A DNA stretch of 59,950 nucleotides from Bradyrhizobium huanghuaihaiense. GTDB lineage: Bacteria; Pseudomonadota; Alphaproteobacteria; Rhizobiales; Xanthobacteraceae. Each line of letters opens with the position of its first letter. The stretch's first letter is position 1. The stretch lies in assembly GCF_007830635.1 (NCBI RefSeq), contig NZ_VLLA01000034.1:1-59950 (forward strand), read 5' to 3'. Positions 16,353 to 25,678 of the stretch are shown here, one piece after another. Position numbers and translations under genes: made by a program. A model generated the notes under the pieces. It was not told the origin of the DNA. It worked only from the letters and a program-made list of their open reading frames with translations, and did not search any database.

Positions 16353-18342
16353 GCTCGACTGGTCGGCCATTCCGTTCGATCAGCCCATTCCGCTCGTCGC
16401 GGGCGCGGTGGTGCTGGTTGCGATCCTCGCCGTGCTGATCTGGGTCGTGGTGAAGGGACATCTGCCTTATCTCTGGGATGAATGGATCACCAGCGTCGAT
16501 CACAAGCGCATCGGCGTCATGTACATCCTGCTCGCCTCGGTGATGCTGCTGCGCGGCGGCAGCGACGCCATCATGATGCGAATCCAGCAGGCGGTCGCCT
16601 ACCAGTCGCAGGGCTATCTGCCGCCGGAGCACTACAACCAGATCTTCTCGGCGCACGGCACCATCATGATCTTCTTCGTGGCGATGCCGTTCGTGATCGG
16701 GTTGATGAACCTCGTCGTGCCGCTCCAGCTCGGCGTCCGCGACGTCGCGTTTCCGACGCTCAATTCGGTCGGCTTCTGGCTGACCGCGACCGGTGCGCTG
16801 CTGGTCAATATCTCGCTGGTGGTCGGCGAGTTCGCACGCACCGGCTGGCTCGCGTTTCCGCCACTCTCCGGACTGTCCTATTCACCCGGCGTCGGCGTCG
16901 ACTATTACGCCTGGTCATTGCAGATCTCCGGCGTCGGCACACTGGTCGCCGGCATCAACCTCGTCACGACGGTGCTGAAGCTGCGCACCAGGGGCATGAA
17001 CTATCTGCGCATGCCGATGTTCTGCTGGACCACACTGGCCTCGAACCTCTTGATTGTCTCAGCGTTCCCGATCCTCACCGCGACGCTCGCGATGCTGCTG
17101 CTCGACCGCTACCTCGGCTTTCACTTCTTCACCAACGAAGCCGGCGGCAACGTCATGATGTTCATGAACCTGATCTGGGCCTGGGGACATCCGGAGGTCT
17201 ACATCCTCGTGCTGCCGGCCTTCGGCATCTTCTCCGAGGTGGTGTCGACCTTCTCGGGCAAGGCGCTGTTCGGCTATCGCTCGATGGTGCTCGCGACCAT
17301 GGCGATCTGCGTCGTCTCCTTCATGGTCTGGCTGCACCATTTCTTCACCATGGGCGCAGGGCCGGATGTGAATGCCATCTTCGGCATCGCCAGCATGATC
17401 ATCGCGATACCGACCGGCGTGAAGATCTACAACTGGCTGTTCACGATGTATGGCGGCCGCATCCGCTTCGCGACTCCGATGCTGTGGTCGGTCGGCTTCA
17501 TGGTCACCTTCATCATCGGCGGATTGACGGGCGTGCTGGTCGCGGTGCCGCCGGCGGACTTCATGCTCCACAACAGCATGTTCCTGGTCGCCCACTTCCA
17601 CAACGTCATCATCGGCGGCGTGCTGTTCGGGGCCTTTGCCGGCTTCGAATACTGGTTTCCGAAGGCGTTCGGCTTCCGCCTCGACGAGCGCTGGGGCAAG
17701 GCCGCATTCTGGTTCACCTTCACAGGCTTCTACGTCACCTTCATGCCGCTCTACATCGCCGGCATGCTCGGCATGACCAGGCGCCTGCAGCATTACGACG
17801 TCGCGGCCTGGCGGCCCTGGATGATCGTCGCGGCAATCGGAATGGCCGTGCTGTCGATCGGGGTGATCTGCCAGATCATGCAGCTCGTGGTCAGCATCCG
17901 CAATCGCGAGGCGCTACGCGACCGCACCGGCGATCCCTGGGACGGCCGCTCGCTGGAATGGGCGACGTCCTCGCCGCCGCCGGTGTTCAATTTTGCCTTC
18001 CATCCCGATGTTCGCGGTGAGGATGCCTATTGGGATATGAAGACCCGCGCACAGCAGCAATCGTTCGAGCATGACGTGCCCGAATATCAGGACATCGAGA
18101 TGCCCCGGAACTCGCCGACCGGATTCATCTGCGCGTTCTTTGCCTCGATCATGGGCTTTGCGCTGATCTGGCATATCTGGTGGATGGTGATCCTGGGCGG
18201 CCTCGGCGCGTTCGCGACATTTGTCGTGTTCGCCTGGCGCGACCATGACGAATACGTCATTCCGGCCGAAGAGGTCGCCCGCATCGATCGGATCAATCTC
18301 GAGGAGCGGCGCAGCCTCGTCAGCATGGCGGGAGCGGTCTGA
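16342..18342 (+). CDS. cyoB: Cytochrome o ubiquinol oxidase subunit I
   Basis: A 666-aa heme-copper oxidase catalytic subunit with about 15 membrane helices. Metal ligands are visible: the low-spin heme His in FSAHGTIMIFF, the CuB His-Tyr pair in WAWGHPEVYILVLP, the HH pair in WLHHFFTMG and the heme ligands in VAHFHNVIIGG. The N-terminal extension with the TSVDHKRIGVMYI region and the C-terminal tail ending near FAWRDHDEYVIPAEE are typical of CyoB. It reduces O2 to water and pumps protons, using ubiquinol. ATG 16342 with GGAGG at 16332-16336 was preferred over the GTG at 16330. Its stop overlaps the start of cyoC (TGATG). Confidence 0.95.
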   Translation: MLGKLDWSAIPFDQPIPLVAGAVVLVAILAVLIWVVVKGHLPYLWDEWITSVDHKRIGVMYILLASVMLLRGGSDAIMMRIQQAVAYQSQGYLPPEHYNQIFSAHGTIMIFFVAMPFVIGLMNLVVPLQLGVRDVAFPTLNSVGFWLTATGALLVNISLVVGEFARTGWLAFPPLSGLSYSPGVGVDYYAWSLQISGVGTLVAGINLVTTVLKLRTRGMNYLRMPMFCWTTLASNLLIVSAFPILTATLAMLLLDRYLGFHFFTNEAGGNVMMFMNLIWAWGHPEVYILVLPAFGIFSEVVSTFSGKALFGYRSMVLATMAICVVSFMVWLHHFFTMGAGPDVNAIFGIASMIIAIPTGVKIYNWLFTMYGGRIRFATPMLWSVGFMVTFIIGGLTGVLVAVPPADFMLHNSMFLVAHFHNVIIGGVLFGAFAGFEYWFPKAFGFRLDERWGKAAFWFTFTGFYVTFMPLYIAGMLGMTRRLQHYDVAAWRPWMIVAAIGMAVLSIGVICQIMQLVVSIRNREALRDRTGDPWDGRSLEWATSSPPPVFNFAFHPDVRGEDAYWDMKTRAQQQSFEHDVPEYQDIEMPRNSPTGFICAFFASIMGFALIWHIWWMVILGGLGAFATFVVFAWRDHDEYVIPAEEVARIDRINLEERRSLVSMAGAV

Positions 18343-18983
18343 TGTCGATGACAGCAGCCGTCGGCCATGCGCACGCCGATCCCCATCACATCGGGGTCGT
18401 CATCGAGCATCCCGGGCCCGCATCGAAGCGGATCGTCACTGCCTACGGTTTCTGGGTCTTCCTGCTCTCCGACATCGTGATGTTCTCCTGCTTCTTCGCG
18501 GCCTATGCGGTGCTGTCCGGCCAGACTGCCGGCGGCCCCAGCGGAGCAGAGATCTTCGAGCAGCGGAACGTCGCGATCGAGACGGTGTGCCTGCTGCTGT
18601 CGAGTTTTACCTGCGGCATGGCCAGCATTGCCGCCGACGTGCGCAACCGGTTCTGGTTCTATTTCGGCATGGCCGTGACCTGCGTGCTCGGCGTGATCTT
18701 CCTCGTCATCGAGTTCCGCGAATTCGCCGATCTCGTCGCGCGCGGCTATGGCCCCTCGCGCAGCGCCTTCCTGACGTCGTTCTTCTCGCTGGTCGGCTGC
18801 CACGGCCTGCACGTCTCCGCCGGCGTGCTCTGGCTGCTCACCATGATGGCTCAGGTCTTCGCGAAAGGCTTTCGCGCCGACGTGTTGCGGCGGATGATGT
18901 GCTTTGCGCTGTTCTGGCACGCACTCGACATCATCTGGGTCGGGGTGTTTTCCGTCGTCTACCTGCTTGGGGGTGCCCCATGA
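18342..18983 (+). CDS. cyoC: Cytochrome o ubiquinol oxidase subunit III
   Basis: A 213-aa integral membrane protein with five helices, matching CyoC. It has the conserved YGFWVFLLSDIVMFSCFF first helix, the IETVCLLLSSFTCGMA second helix, and the CHGLHVSAGVLWLL and LFWHALDIIWVGVF segments near the C-terminus. It stabilises subunit I in the oxidase complex. The ATG at 18342 overlaps the cyoB stop, and its own stop overlaps the cyoD start by four bases, showing tight translational coupling along the operon. Confidence 0.94.
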   Translation: MSMTAAVGHAHADPHHIGVVIEHPGPASKRIVTAYGFWVFLLSDIVMFSCFFAAYAVLSGQTAGGPSGAEIFEQRNVAIETVCLLLSSFTCGMASIAADVRNRFWFYFGMAVTCVLGVIFLVIEFREFADLVARGYGPSRSAFLTSFFSLVGCHGLHVSAGVLWLLTMMAQVFAKGFRADVLRRMMCFALFWHALDIIWVGVFSVVYLLGGAP

Positions 18984-19369
18984 GCGATCAGACGCATATT
19001 CCGACCGGGCACGATCTCGCGCCGGGCGAGGAAGAGCAGCACAGTGTCGGTGAGCGGATTCTGGGCTACGTCGTCGGTCTTGTTCTGGCGCTTTTGCTCA
19101 CGGCGACGTCGTTCTTCATCGCCGGCACCGATCTGGTCTGGCAGCCTTCGATCCCGGTTGCGCTGATCGTGCTGGCGATCGCGCAGATGGGCGTGCATCT
19201 GGTGTTCTTCCTGCACATCACCACGGGCCCTGACAACACCAACAACGTGCTGGCGCTGGCGTTCGGGCTGCTGGTCGTCTTCCTCGTGGTCGGTGGCACC
19301 GTCTGGATCATGTCGCATCTGAACGGGAACATGCCGCCGATGGACCAGATCATGCGGATGCGGACGTAG
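18980..19369 (+). CDS. cyoD: Cytochrome o ubiquinol oxidase subunit IV
   Basis: A 129-aa protein with three membrane helices (about residues 27-48, 55-77 and 88-110). The IAQMGVHLVFFLHI segment is diagnostic of CyoD, and GTVWIMSHLNGNM forms the C-terminal end. It is needed for assembly of the CuB centre in known cytochrome bo oxidases. It starts inside the cyoC stop (ATGA) and is the last gene of the cyoABCD operon; a hairpin 19 bases after its stop probably ends transcription. No cyoE (heme O synthase) is present in the window, so heme O would need an unlinked gene. Confidence 0.93.
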   Translation: MSDQTHIPTGHDLAPGEEEQHSVGERILGYVVGLVLALLLTATSFFIAGTDLVWQPSIPVALIVLAIAQMGVHLVFFLHITTGPDNTNNVLALAFGLLVVFLVVGGTVWIMSHLNGNMPPMDQIMRMRT

Positions 19370-19387
19370 GGACCCCCAAAAAGAAGA

Positions 19388-19409
19388 GCCGCTTGTTGTG
19401 ACAAGCGGC
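19388..19409 (+). terminator. Hairpin after cyoD
   Basis: A perfect 9-bp stem, GCCGCTTGT paired with ACAAGCGGC, with a 4-base loop. It lies 19 bases downstream of the cyoD stop and is preceded by an A-rich run. There is no T-run after the stem, so it may be a weak terminator or an RNA-stabilising end. The bases that follow, to 19582, hold no gene I can support. Confidence 0.55.
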
Positions 19410-19582
19410 CCAAGTCTAGGGAGGAAACGCCCGAGCAAAGACAATCCGATGAGGATCGTCTGCCAAGGAAGCGCTCGCGCAAAGCGCGTGCGCACTTTGA
19501 TAAGTGCAGCAACTCCCGCCGAAGTTCAATTCCGGATCAATACGGTCTCGGACTACCACTCACGCGTGCGTGAAGGAATTTT

Positions 19583-20371
19583 TCACTTTGGCCGGCGGCA
19601 ATTATAGGCCTTGCGGAAGCCGGCGGCCTGGGCGTCGTCCTCGGAGCAGAACCAGCGGTCCGGCTTGGTGGTTGCGGGATAGCTCGGGCAGCCCCGCAAA
19701 TGATAGATGCCGATATTGCCGGTGACGCGGGCGCGCACCGCGAGCTTGCCCTTGATGCTGCAGCTCGGCGGCATCGTCGGCTCGTCCGGGAACAGCACGG
19801 CGCGGATCTCCTTGTCGCGGTCGGAGCGGCAGGCGGCGCCCAGCAGCGCACCGTCCTTCTTGCCGCTGCGGAATTCTTGCGGCGCAACAAAGCAGCCCTT
19901 CCAGATCCCGGCCGAGGCGGTCTTCGCCTCGGCCGCCGCCGGCTTGACGTTCGCCTTGATCGGCTCGCGAGCGATGGCATAGCCGAGCTTGACCAGCTGC
20001 TCGTTCAAGGTCGCCTTGTCGCCCTCGGCCGTGCAGATGGCGCGGTGGCGTTTGCCAAAACTCTTTTCCGGCCCGACATCGTCGCAACGCACGGAGCGCT
20101 TGTTGATCAGCTTCGCCAGCTGGTCGCGGGCCTCGATGCCGCAGGTCCAGGGATCGGCGTGATCGTCGATGCAGACCTGGTCCAGTTCGGGCGCGTCGAC
20201 GCCGTCGAGCCGGTAAGTGACGTCGCCGAGTTGGATGGAATTGCCGTCGCGGGCCGTCGCGGCAGCGGTCAGGGCGGAGGCCGGCTCGGAAGACGCCAGA
20301 ACTCCGGACAAGACAAAAAACAAAACGAGCGCAAAAGCGCGGGCGGCGGCAAAGAAATTTCGAAAGGACAT
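19583..20371 (-). CDS. Exported SNase-like (thermonuclease family) protein
   Basis: A 262-aa protein with a Sec signal peptide (about residues 1-34). It is followed by an OB-fold segment typical of staphylococcal-nuclease-like proteins: ARDGNSIQLGDVTYRLDGVDAPELDQVC, then WTCGIEARDQLAKLI and LNEQLVKLGYAIA. The catalytic Arg/Glu residues of true thermonucleases are only partly recognisable (the RLDGVDAPE and EARDQL positions). A separate C-terminal module, GNIGIYHLRGCPSYPATTKPDRWFCSEDDAQAAGFRKAYNC, resembles the small Cys module often fused to secreted nucleases. It should be periplasmic or secreted. Nuclease activity is likely but not certain. Confidence 0.75.
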   Translation of the reverse strand: MSFRNFFAAARAFALVLFFVLSGVLASSEPASALTAAATARDGNSIQLGDVTYRLDGVDAPELDQVCIDDHADPWTCGIEARDQLAKLINKRSVRCDDVGPEKSFGKRHRAICTAEGDKATLNEQLVKLGYAIAREPIKANVKPAAAEAKTASAGIWKGCFVAPQEFRSGKKDGALLGAACRSDRDKEIRAVLFPDEPTMPPSCSIKGKLAVRARVTGNIGIYHLRGCPSYPATTKPDRWFCSEDDAQAAGFRKAYNCRRPK

Positions 20372-20571
20372 GCGGTCTCGCTATCGATGGCTCGTGCGCC
20401 CTGTTCCTAGCATCCGGACGTGGCGATACCAATGGTCTGCGCCCTGCGAAGTGCGACATTCCGGGCCGACGGCTTTACTCGGCCGCAGCTCTGACCCTAT
20501 CGTTTGCCGGCCTCGCGGAGCGCGAAAGGCCGAATCGCCCGGTAAGCGGCGAGGGGGAGGAAAAGGTTGCG

Positions 20572-22170
20572 ATGAAAGACCCCGTGGACGTCCTGATCAT
20601 CGGCGCCGGCGCATCGGGCGCGGCGGTGGCGTGGTCGCTGGCCGAAACCAAGATGCACATCGTCTGCCTGGAGCAGGGCGGCTGGATGAACCCGGCGGAA
20701 TATCCCAGCACGGGCCGGGACTGGGAGGCCAAGTTCTACGGGGAGTGGTCGTCGAGCCCCAACGTCCGCGGCCGGCCCGAGGACTATCCGATCAATGACG
20801 ACGATTCGCCGATCAAGGTCGTCAACTACAATGCTGTCGGCGGCTCGACGGTGATGTACACCGCGCACTGGCCGCGGCTGCACCCTTCCGATTTCAAGGT
20901 GAAGACGCTCGACGGCGTCGCCGACGACTGGCCGATCGATTACGATGCACTGACCCCGTTCTTCGAAGAGAACGACCGCATGATGGGCACGTCGGGCCTG
21001 TCGGGGGATCCGCTGTCGCCGCTAACGCACCCGCCGATGCCGCAGCAGCCGATGGGCTTGTCCGGCGCCATCATCGGCAAGGCCATGAACGAGCGCGGCT
21101 GGCACTGGTGGCCGTCGGACACGACGGTCGCGACCATGGACTATGAGGGCCGGGCGCGCTGCATCAATCTCGGCCATTGCACGCCGGCCTGCGCGCAAGG
21201 CGCAAAATCCTCCACCGACATCACCTATTGGCCGCATGCGATCCGCGCCGGCGTCGAGCTGCGCACCCATTGCCGCGTGCGCGAGATCACCACCGACGAG
21301 AACGGCATGGCCTCGGGCGTGGTCTATTACGACAAGGACGGTGTCGAGCAGTTTCAGCCCGCGCATGTCGTCATCATCGCCTGCAACGGCGTCGGCACGC
21401 CGCGGCTGCTGCTGAACTCGGCGTCCGGCCGCTTCCCGAACGGCCTTGCCAATTCGTCCGGCCTCGTCGGCAAGAATTTGATGTTCCACCCCTATGCGCA
21501 GATCTACGGCTATGTGAAGGAGCCGACCGATAGCAACCGTGCGCCGCCGACCTGCCTTTGGAGCAAGGAATGGTACGACACCGACCTGTCGCGCGGTTTC
21601 GTGCGCGGCTACGGCGTCCAGTTCGTGCGCGGAGCAGGGCCCGTGTTCGAGGCCGTCGTCAGCGAGCAGAAGGGCATTCTGCCCTGGGGCGAGGATCATC
21701 ATCGCGTCTTCCGCAAGCTCAACGGCCATCGCCTAGGCTTCTCCGCGATCTGCGAGGACCTGCCGGAGGAGCACAATCGCGTCACGCTCGATCCGGTTCT
21801 GAAGGACAGCCACGGCATTCCCGCGCCGAAGATCGACTACACCATCAGCGAGAACAGCCGGAAGATGATGGAGCATGCGCTGGCGCGCGGCCGGGAGTTT
21901 CTCGAGACGGCGGGAGCGAGCGACATCTGCGTCAACTCGCCGATCCCGTGGGGCGGCTGGCATCTGCTCGGCACGGCGCGGATGGGCACCGACCCCGAGC
22001 GCTCCGTCGTCAACGAATGGGGCCGCGCGCACGACGTGAAGAACCTCTTCATCGTCGACGGCAGCATCTTCGTCACCTCGGGCGGGGTGAACCCGACCTC
22101 CACCATCCAGGCCCTCGCGCTCTACATCGCCGACCAGATGAAGCAGCGCCTCGCCAATTTGTTCGACTGA
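20572..22170 (+). CDS. GMC-family oxidoreductase (FAD-dependent)
   Basis: A 532-aa flavoprotein. The Rossmann dinucleotide motif IIGAGASGAAVAWSLAE (about residues 9-25) opens the protein. NAVGGSTVMYTAHWPRL is the GMC flavin-attachment region and HCTPACAQGAKSS a conserved Cys-containing loop. The C-terminal WHLLGTARMG and GGVNPTSTIQALALYIAD carry the active-site His and Asn of GMC enzymes. It resembles the large subunit of gluconate 2-dehydrogenase and other membrane-linked alcohol/sugar dehydrogenases. The next gene, seven bases downstream, looks like the matching small subunit, so the two probably form one dehydrogenase. No Tat signal is visible, so export, if any, would depend on the partner. 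The substrate is unknown. Confidence 0.88.
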   Translation: MKDPVDVLIIGAGASGAAVAWSLAETKMHIVCLEQGGWMNPAEYPSTGRDWEAKFYGEWSSSPNVRGRPEDYPINDDDSPIKVVNYNAVGGSTVMYTAHWPRLHPSDFKVKTLDGVADDWPIDYDALTPFFEENDRMMGTSGLSGDPLSPLTHPPMPQQPMGLSGAIIGKAMNERGWHWWPSDTTVATMDYEGRARCINLGHCTPACAQGAKSSTDITYWPHAIRAGVELRTHCRVREITTDENGMASGVVYYDKDGVEQFQPAHVVIIACNGVGTPRLLLNSASGRFPNGLANSSGLVGKNLMFHPYAQIYGYVKEPTDSNRAPPTCLWSKEWYDTDLSRGFVRGYGVQFVRGAGPVFEAVVSEQKGILPWGEDHHRVFRKLNGHRLGFSAICEDLPEEHNRVTLDPVLKDSHGIPAPKIDYTISENSRKMMEHALARGREFLETAGASDICVNSPIPWGGWHLLGTARMGTDPERSVVNEWGRAHDVKNLFIVDGSIFVTSGGVNPTSTIQALALYIADQMKQRLANLFD

Positions 22171-22177
22171 GGCCGCC

Positions 22178-22627
22178 ATGTCCGCAGACAATTCGCTTAC
22201 GCGCGCCCAATGCAACAACCTCCGCACTGTCGCGGCGATGATCGTGCCCGCCAGCGACGAATACAAAGTCCCCGGCGCCGATGATCCTGCGATCCAGGCC
22301 GATATTCTTGCGACCCTCGGCCGCGACACCAAATTGGTGGTGGCGGCGCTGGACCACCTCGCAGACCTGGCAGGAGGACTGCTCACGGAGCTCGATGCCG
22401 ACAGGCGCGATGCCGTGGCGCTGGTGTTTCGCAAGCACGGTGGTGCGGCGGCCGCAACGCTCGTTCGCGTTGTCCTGCAATGCTACTACCGCGACGACCG
22501 CGTGCTGCGTTCGCTCGGGCTGGAGCTGCGGGCGCCATTCCCGAAGGGCCATGTGCTTCCGGACGGCGACTGGTCGCTGCTCGACCCGGTCAAGGCGCGG
22601 GCGGGCACGCTGCGGCGCGCGCCCTAG
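22178..22627 (+). CDS. Gluconate 2-dehydrogenase subunit 3-like protein
   Basis: A 149-aa protein with the pattern of gluconate 2-dehydrogenase gamma subunits: an early segment AAMIVPASDEYKVPGADDPAIQADIL and a late segment QCYYRDDRVLRSLGLELRAPFPKGH. Family members carry a Tat signal and help export the flavoprotein subunit; here the N-terminus lacks a twin-arginine, so the complex may stay cytoplasmic or use another route. It starts seven bases after the GMC gene. Its small size (family members often about 200 aa) and the missing leader are noteworthy. No cytochrome c subunit follows. Confidence 0.65.
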   Translation: MSADNSLTRAQCNNLRTVAAMIVPASDEYKVPGADDPAIQADILATLGRDTKLVVAALDHLADLAGGLLTELDADRRDAVALVFRKHGGAAAATLVRVVLQCYYRDDRVLRSLGLELRAPFPKGHVLPDGDWSLLDPVKARAGTLRRAP

Positions 22628-22729
22628 CCAGTTGGGCAGTCCACTGGGCAGCCCAGCCCTGCGCCCCAGACGGTCCCTTGCGCTGGAGGGAACAGGCCAC
22701 CATCTGTGTGAGCCTCAAGGACTCCTACC

Positions 22730-23749
22730 ATGCTGGATTTCACATCAGATATCGCCGGTGACGCCCCGTCATCGCGAACGGCGGCGGCTGCCCCGGCTGA
22801 CGACCGGGCGCTGCTGGACGCCTATTCCAATGCCGTGATCGACGTCACCGACCGCGTCGGCCCTGCCGTCGTGCGCGTCGAGACCGGACCAAAAGTGCCG
22901 AACGGCCGCGAGCGCGGCGGGCTGGGCTCAGGCATCGTGATCTCGCCTGACGGGCTTGTCCTCACCAACAGCCACGTGGTCGGCACGTCGAAGGAGATCC
23001 GGCTGCGGGATGTCGAGGGCCATGTCGGCGATGCCCGGGTGCTCGGCGTCGATCCCGACACCGATCTTGCGCTGCTGCGCGCCAATGGCGTGCGCGATCT
23101 GCCCTATGCCGCGCTCGGCAATTCCAAGACCTTGCGGCGTGGCCAGCTCGTGATCGCGATCGGCAACCCGCTCGGCTTCGAGTCGACCGTGACCGCCGGC
23201 GTGGTTTCGGCGCTCGGGCGCTCGATCCGTTCAGTGAGCGGGCGCACCATCGAGGACGTGATCCAGACCGATGCCGCGCTCAATCCCGGCAATTCCGGCG
23301 GGCCGCTGGTCTCCTCGAAAGCCGAGGTGATCGGCATCAACACGGCCATCATCAACGGCGCGCAGGGCATCTGCTTTGCGGTCGCCAGCAACACCGCGCA
23401 ATTCGTGCTGTCGGAGATCATCCGCCACGGCTATGTCCGCCGCGCCTATATCGGCGTCGCCGGGCAGACCGCGCCGGTCCCGCGGCGGCACGCGGTCGTG
23501 GCCGGCGTCGAGAACAAGATGGGCGCGCTGTTGATGCAGATCGAGCCGGACGGCCCCGCGGCGAAGGCGGGCCTGTTGCCCGGCGACGTCGTGATCAGGC
23601 TCGATGGCGTCGAGATCAACGGCGTCGACGATCTGATCCGCGTGCTCGACCGCGACCGGATCGGCCGGCGGCTTGCCATGGACGTGCTGCGGCTCGGCCG
23701 TCTGCGGGCGATCGACATCGACCCGATCGAGCGCAAGCCAGCCCGCTAG
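22730..23749 (+). CDS. HtrA/DegP-like serine protease with PDZ domain
   Basis: A 339-aa S1C protease. The catalytic triad is visible as H82 (LTNSHVVG), D112 (PDTDLALL) and S189 (NPGNSGGPL). A single PDZ domain fills about residues 240-330 (ALLMQIEPDGPAAKAGLLPGDVVIRLDGVEINGVDDL). There is no signal peptide or membrane anchor at the N-terminus, unlike DegP/DegS, so it should act in the cytoplasm, or its export is unrecognised. It would degrade or regulate misfolded or specific substrate proteins. It is preceded by a 102-base gap after the dehydrogenase pair and probably has its own promoter. Confidence 0.9.
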   Translation: MLDFTSDIAGDAPSSRTAAAAPADDRALLDAYSNAVIDVTDRVGPAVVRVETGPKVPNGRERGGLGSGIVISPDGLVLTNSHVVGTSKEIRLRDVEGHVGDARVLGVDPDTDLALLRANGVRDLPYAALGNSKTLRRGQLVIAIGNPLGFESTVTAGVVSALGRSIRSVSGRTIEDVIQTDAALNPGNSGGPLVSSKAEVIGINTAIINGAQGICFAVASNTAQFVLSEIIRHGYVRRAYIGVAGQTAPVPRRHAVVAGVENKMGALLMQIEPDGPAAKAGLLPGDVVIRLDGVEINGVDDLIRVLDRDRIGRRLAMDVLRLGRLRAIDIDPIERKPAR

Positions 23750-23807
23750 CTGCGGGCCGGTCGGAAGGGTATTACGGTGTCATGCCCCGCTTTCGGACAC
23801 CTGCCGC

Positions 23808-25532
23808 ATGATGCCGGCGCACGAGATCTACGACGTCATTGTCGTCGGCGCCGGTGCCGGTGGCATGACGGCGGCGGCCGTTGCGGCTGTCGCAGGCCTG
23901 CGCGTGCTGGTCATCGAGAAAACCGCTTTTGTCGGTGGTACCACCGCGTGGTCCGGCGGCATGGTCTGGATTCCCGCCAATCCCAAGATGAAAGAGGCAG
24001 GGCTCTCGGACAGCATCACAGACGCCGTCCGGTATCTGTCGAGCACGGTGCCTGAAGCTGCCAATGCGGGCTTGCGCGCCGCTTTCCTCGCGCGCGGGCC
24101 GGAGGCGGTCGCCTGGCTCGAAGCCAACACCGAGGTGCGGCTCCAGCCCGTGAAGGTCTATCCGGACTATTATCCGGAACGGCTGGGTGCAACATCGGGC
24201 GGCCGCGTGCTGGAGCCGGTGGCTTTCGACGGCACGCGGCTTGGTCGGGCTTTCGCGCGGCTGCGGCCGCCGCTGCCGGAGTTCACGCTGTTCGGCGGGA
24301 TGATGGTCAACCGGCTCGACATTCCGCATCTGCGGCGTGTCGGAAAATCGCTGCGCTCGACCCTGCGCGCGGCGCGGCTTGTTTCTGCATACGCGTTGCA
24401 GCGCCTGCGCAGCCCGCGCGGCACGACGCTGCATCTCGGCAATGCGCTCGCCGCGCGGCTATACGCCTCGCTGCTGGCGCGGCAGGTCGAGATCCTTTTC
24501 AGCGCCGATGTCGAAGATCTGTCGATGCAAGGCGATCGCGTCGCGGGCGTGGTGATCCGCCACGGCGCCCGTGATCGTCTGATCGCAGCGCGACGCGGCG
24601 TGGTGCTGGCGACCGGTGGCTTCTCGCATGACGCGACGTTGCGCAAACGCTTCTTCCCGCCTGCCGCCGGATTCGTCTCGGCGACCAACACAGCAGGCAC
24701 TGGTGATGGGCTTCGGCTTGCGGCGACGGCCGGTGCTGCCCTCAACACGGACGCGACCAGCCCGGCCTATTGGGTGCCCGCCTCGCTGTTCCGCCGCGCC
24801 GACGGCAGCCGCGGCGTGTTTTCGCACACGGTGACCGACCGCGCCAAGCCCGGCGTGATCGCCGTGAATGCGGCGGGCCGCCGCTTCGTCAACGAGGCGC
24901 TGTCCTACCACGAGTTCGTGTTCGCGATGCTGCGTGATGGCAATGGCGAGCCGGACCGGCCGTTTTACCTGATCTGCGACCGCGCGTTCCTGTGGGCTTA
25001 TGGTCTCGGTCGCATCAAGCCGTTCACGCGCAGTGTTCGGCGCTATGTGGCGAGCGGCGAGTTGGTCGAGGCGCCTGACATCGCGCGGCTGGCGGCGGAG
25101 ATTGGCATCAAGCCGTCGACGCTCTCGGCGACGATTGCGAGCTACAACGAAGCTGCGAAGGAAGGGCGCGATCCCGAATTCGGCCGCGGCAGCACCGTCT
25201 ATCAGCGCCACCTCGGCGATGCCGCGCACAAGCCGAACCCCTGTGTTGCGCCGATCGTGCGCGCGCCGTTCTTCGCGATGCGCATCCATCCCGCCGATCT
25301 GGGCACGGCGATCGGCATGAAGGTGGATGCGCAGGCCCGCGTGCTGCGCGAGGACGGCACGCCGATCGCGGGCCTCTACGCCTGCGGCAACGACATGGGC
25401 TCGATCATGAACGGCAATTATCCGGGGCCCGGGATCACGCTCGGCCCGGCGCTGACGTTCGGGTATATCGCGGGACGGCATCTGGCGGAGGGGGCGACGA
25501 TAGCGCCGAGTGCCGCGAAGGCGTCGCTCTAG
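23808..25532 (+). CDS. FAD-dependent oxidoreductase, 3-ketosteroid-dehydrogenase/fumarate-reductase-like
   Basis: A 574-aa flavoprotein. The FAD-binding GAGAGGMTAAAVAAVAGLRVLVIEK (about residues 14-38) is followed by GGTTAWSGGMVWIP, the hallmark of 3-ketosteroid Delta1-dehydrogenase and related enzymes. The second FAD region RRGVVLATGGFSHD and the C-terminal YACGNDMGSIMNGNYPGPGITLGPALTFG match the same family. Candidate substrates are ketosteroids or other cyclic ketones or enoates; specificity cannot be read from sequence. The ATG pair at 23808 and 23811 gives the natural N-terminus. The gene ends just before two palindromic repeats that separate it from the convergent oxidoreductase gene. 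Confidence 0.86.
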   Translation: MMPAHEIYDVIVVGAGAGGMTAAAVAAVAGLRVLVIEKTAFVGGTTAWSGGMVWIPANPKMKEAGLSDSITDAVRYLSSTVPEAANAGLRAAFLARGPEAVAWLEANTEVRLQPVKVYPDYYPERLGATSGGRVLEPVAFDGTRLGRAFARLRPPLPEFTLFGGMMVNRLDIPHLRRVGKSLRSTLRAARLVSAYALQRLRSPRGTTLHLGNALAARLYASLLARQVEILFSADVEDLSMQGDRVAGVVIRHGARDRLIAARRGVVLATGGFSHDATLRKRFFPPAAGFVSATNTAGTGDGLRLAATAGAALNTDATSPAYWVPASLFRRADGSRGVFSHTVTDRAKPGVIAVNAAGRRFVNEALSYHEFVFAMLRDGNGEPDRPFYLICDRAFLWAYGLGRIKPFTRSVRRYVASGELVEAPDIARLAAEIGIKPSTLSATIASYNEAAKEGRDPEFGRGSTVYQRHLGDAAHKPNPCVAPIVRAPFFAMRIHPADLGTAIGMKVDAQARVLREDGTPIAGLYACGNDMGSIMNGNYPGPGITLGPALTFGYIAGRHLAEGATIAPSAAKASL

Positions 25533-25545
25533 CAATTATCACCGC

Positions 25546-25646
25546 TGTCATGCCCCGCGAAGGCGGGGCATCCAGTACGCCGCGGCTCTCGATTCAATCA
25601 CAACCGTCTCGGAGTACTGGATCGCCCGCCTTCGCGGGCGATGACA
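25546..25646. repeat. Intergenic palindrome (TGTCATGCCCCGCGAAGGCGGGGCATCC family)
   Basis: The left arm starts TGTCATGCCCCGCGAAGG and the right arm ends CCGCCTTCGCGGGCGATGACA, with ATCCAGTAC and GTACTGGAT as inner arms. It is a bulky hairpin-forming repeat, common in rhizobial genomes, between convergent genes. Confidence 0.75.
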
Positions 25647-25678
25647 GCGCGTGTGAGTCGAGCGCGTGCCACAATCTC

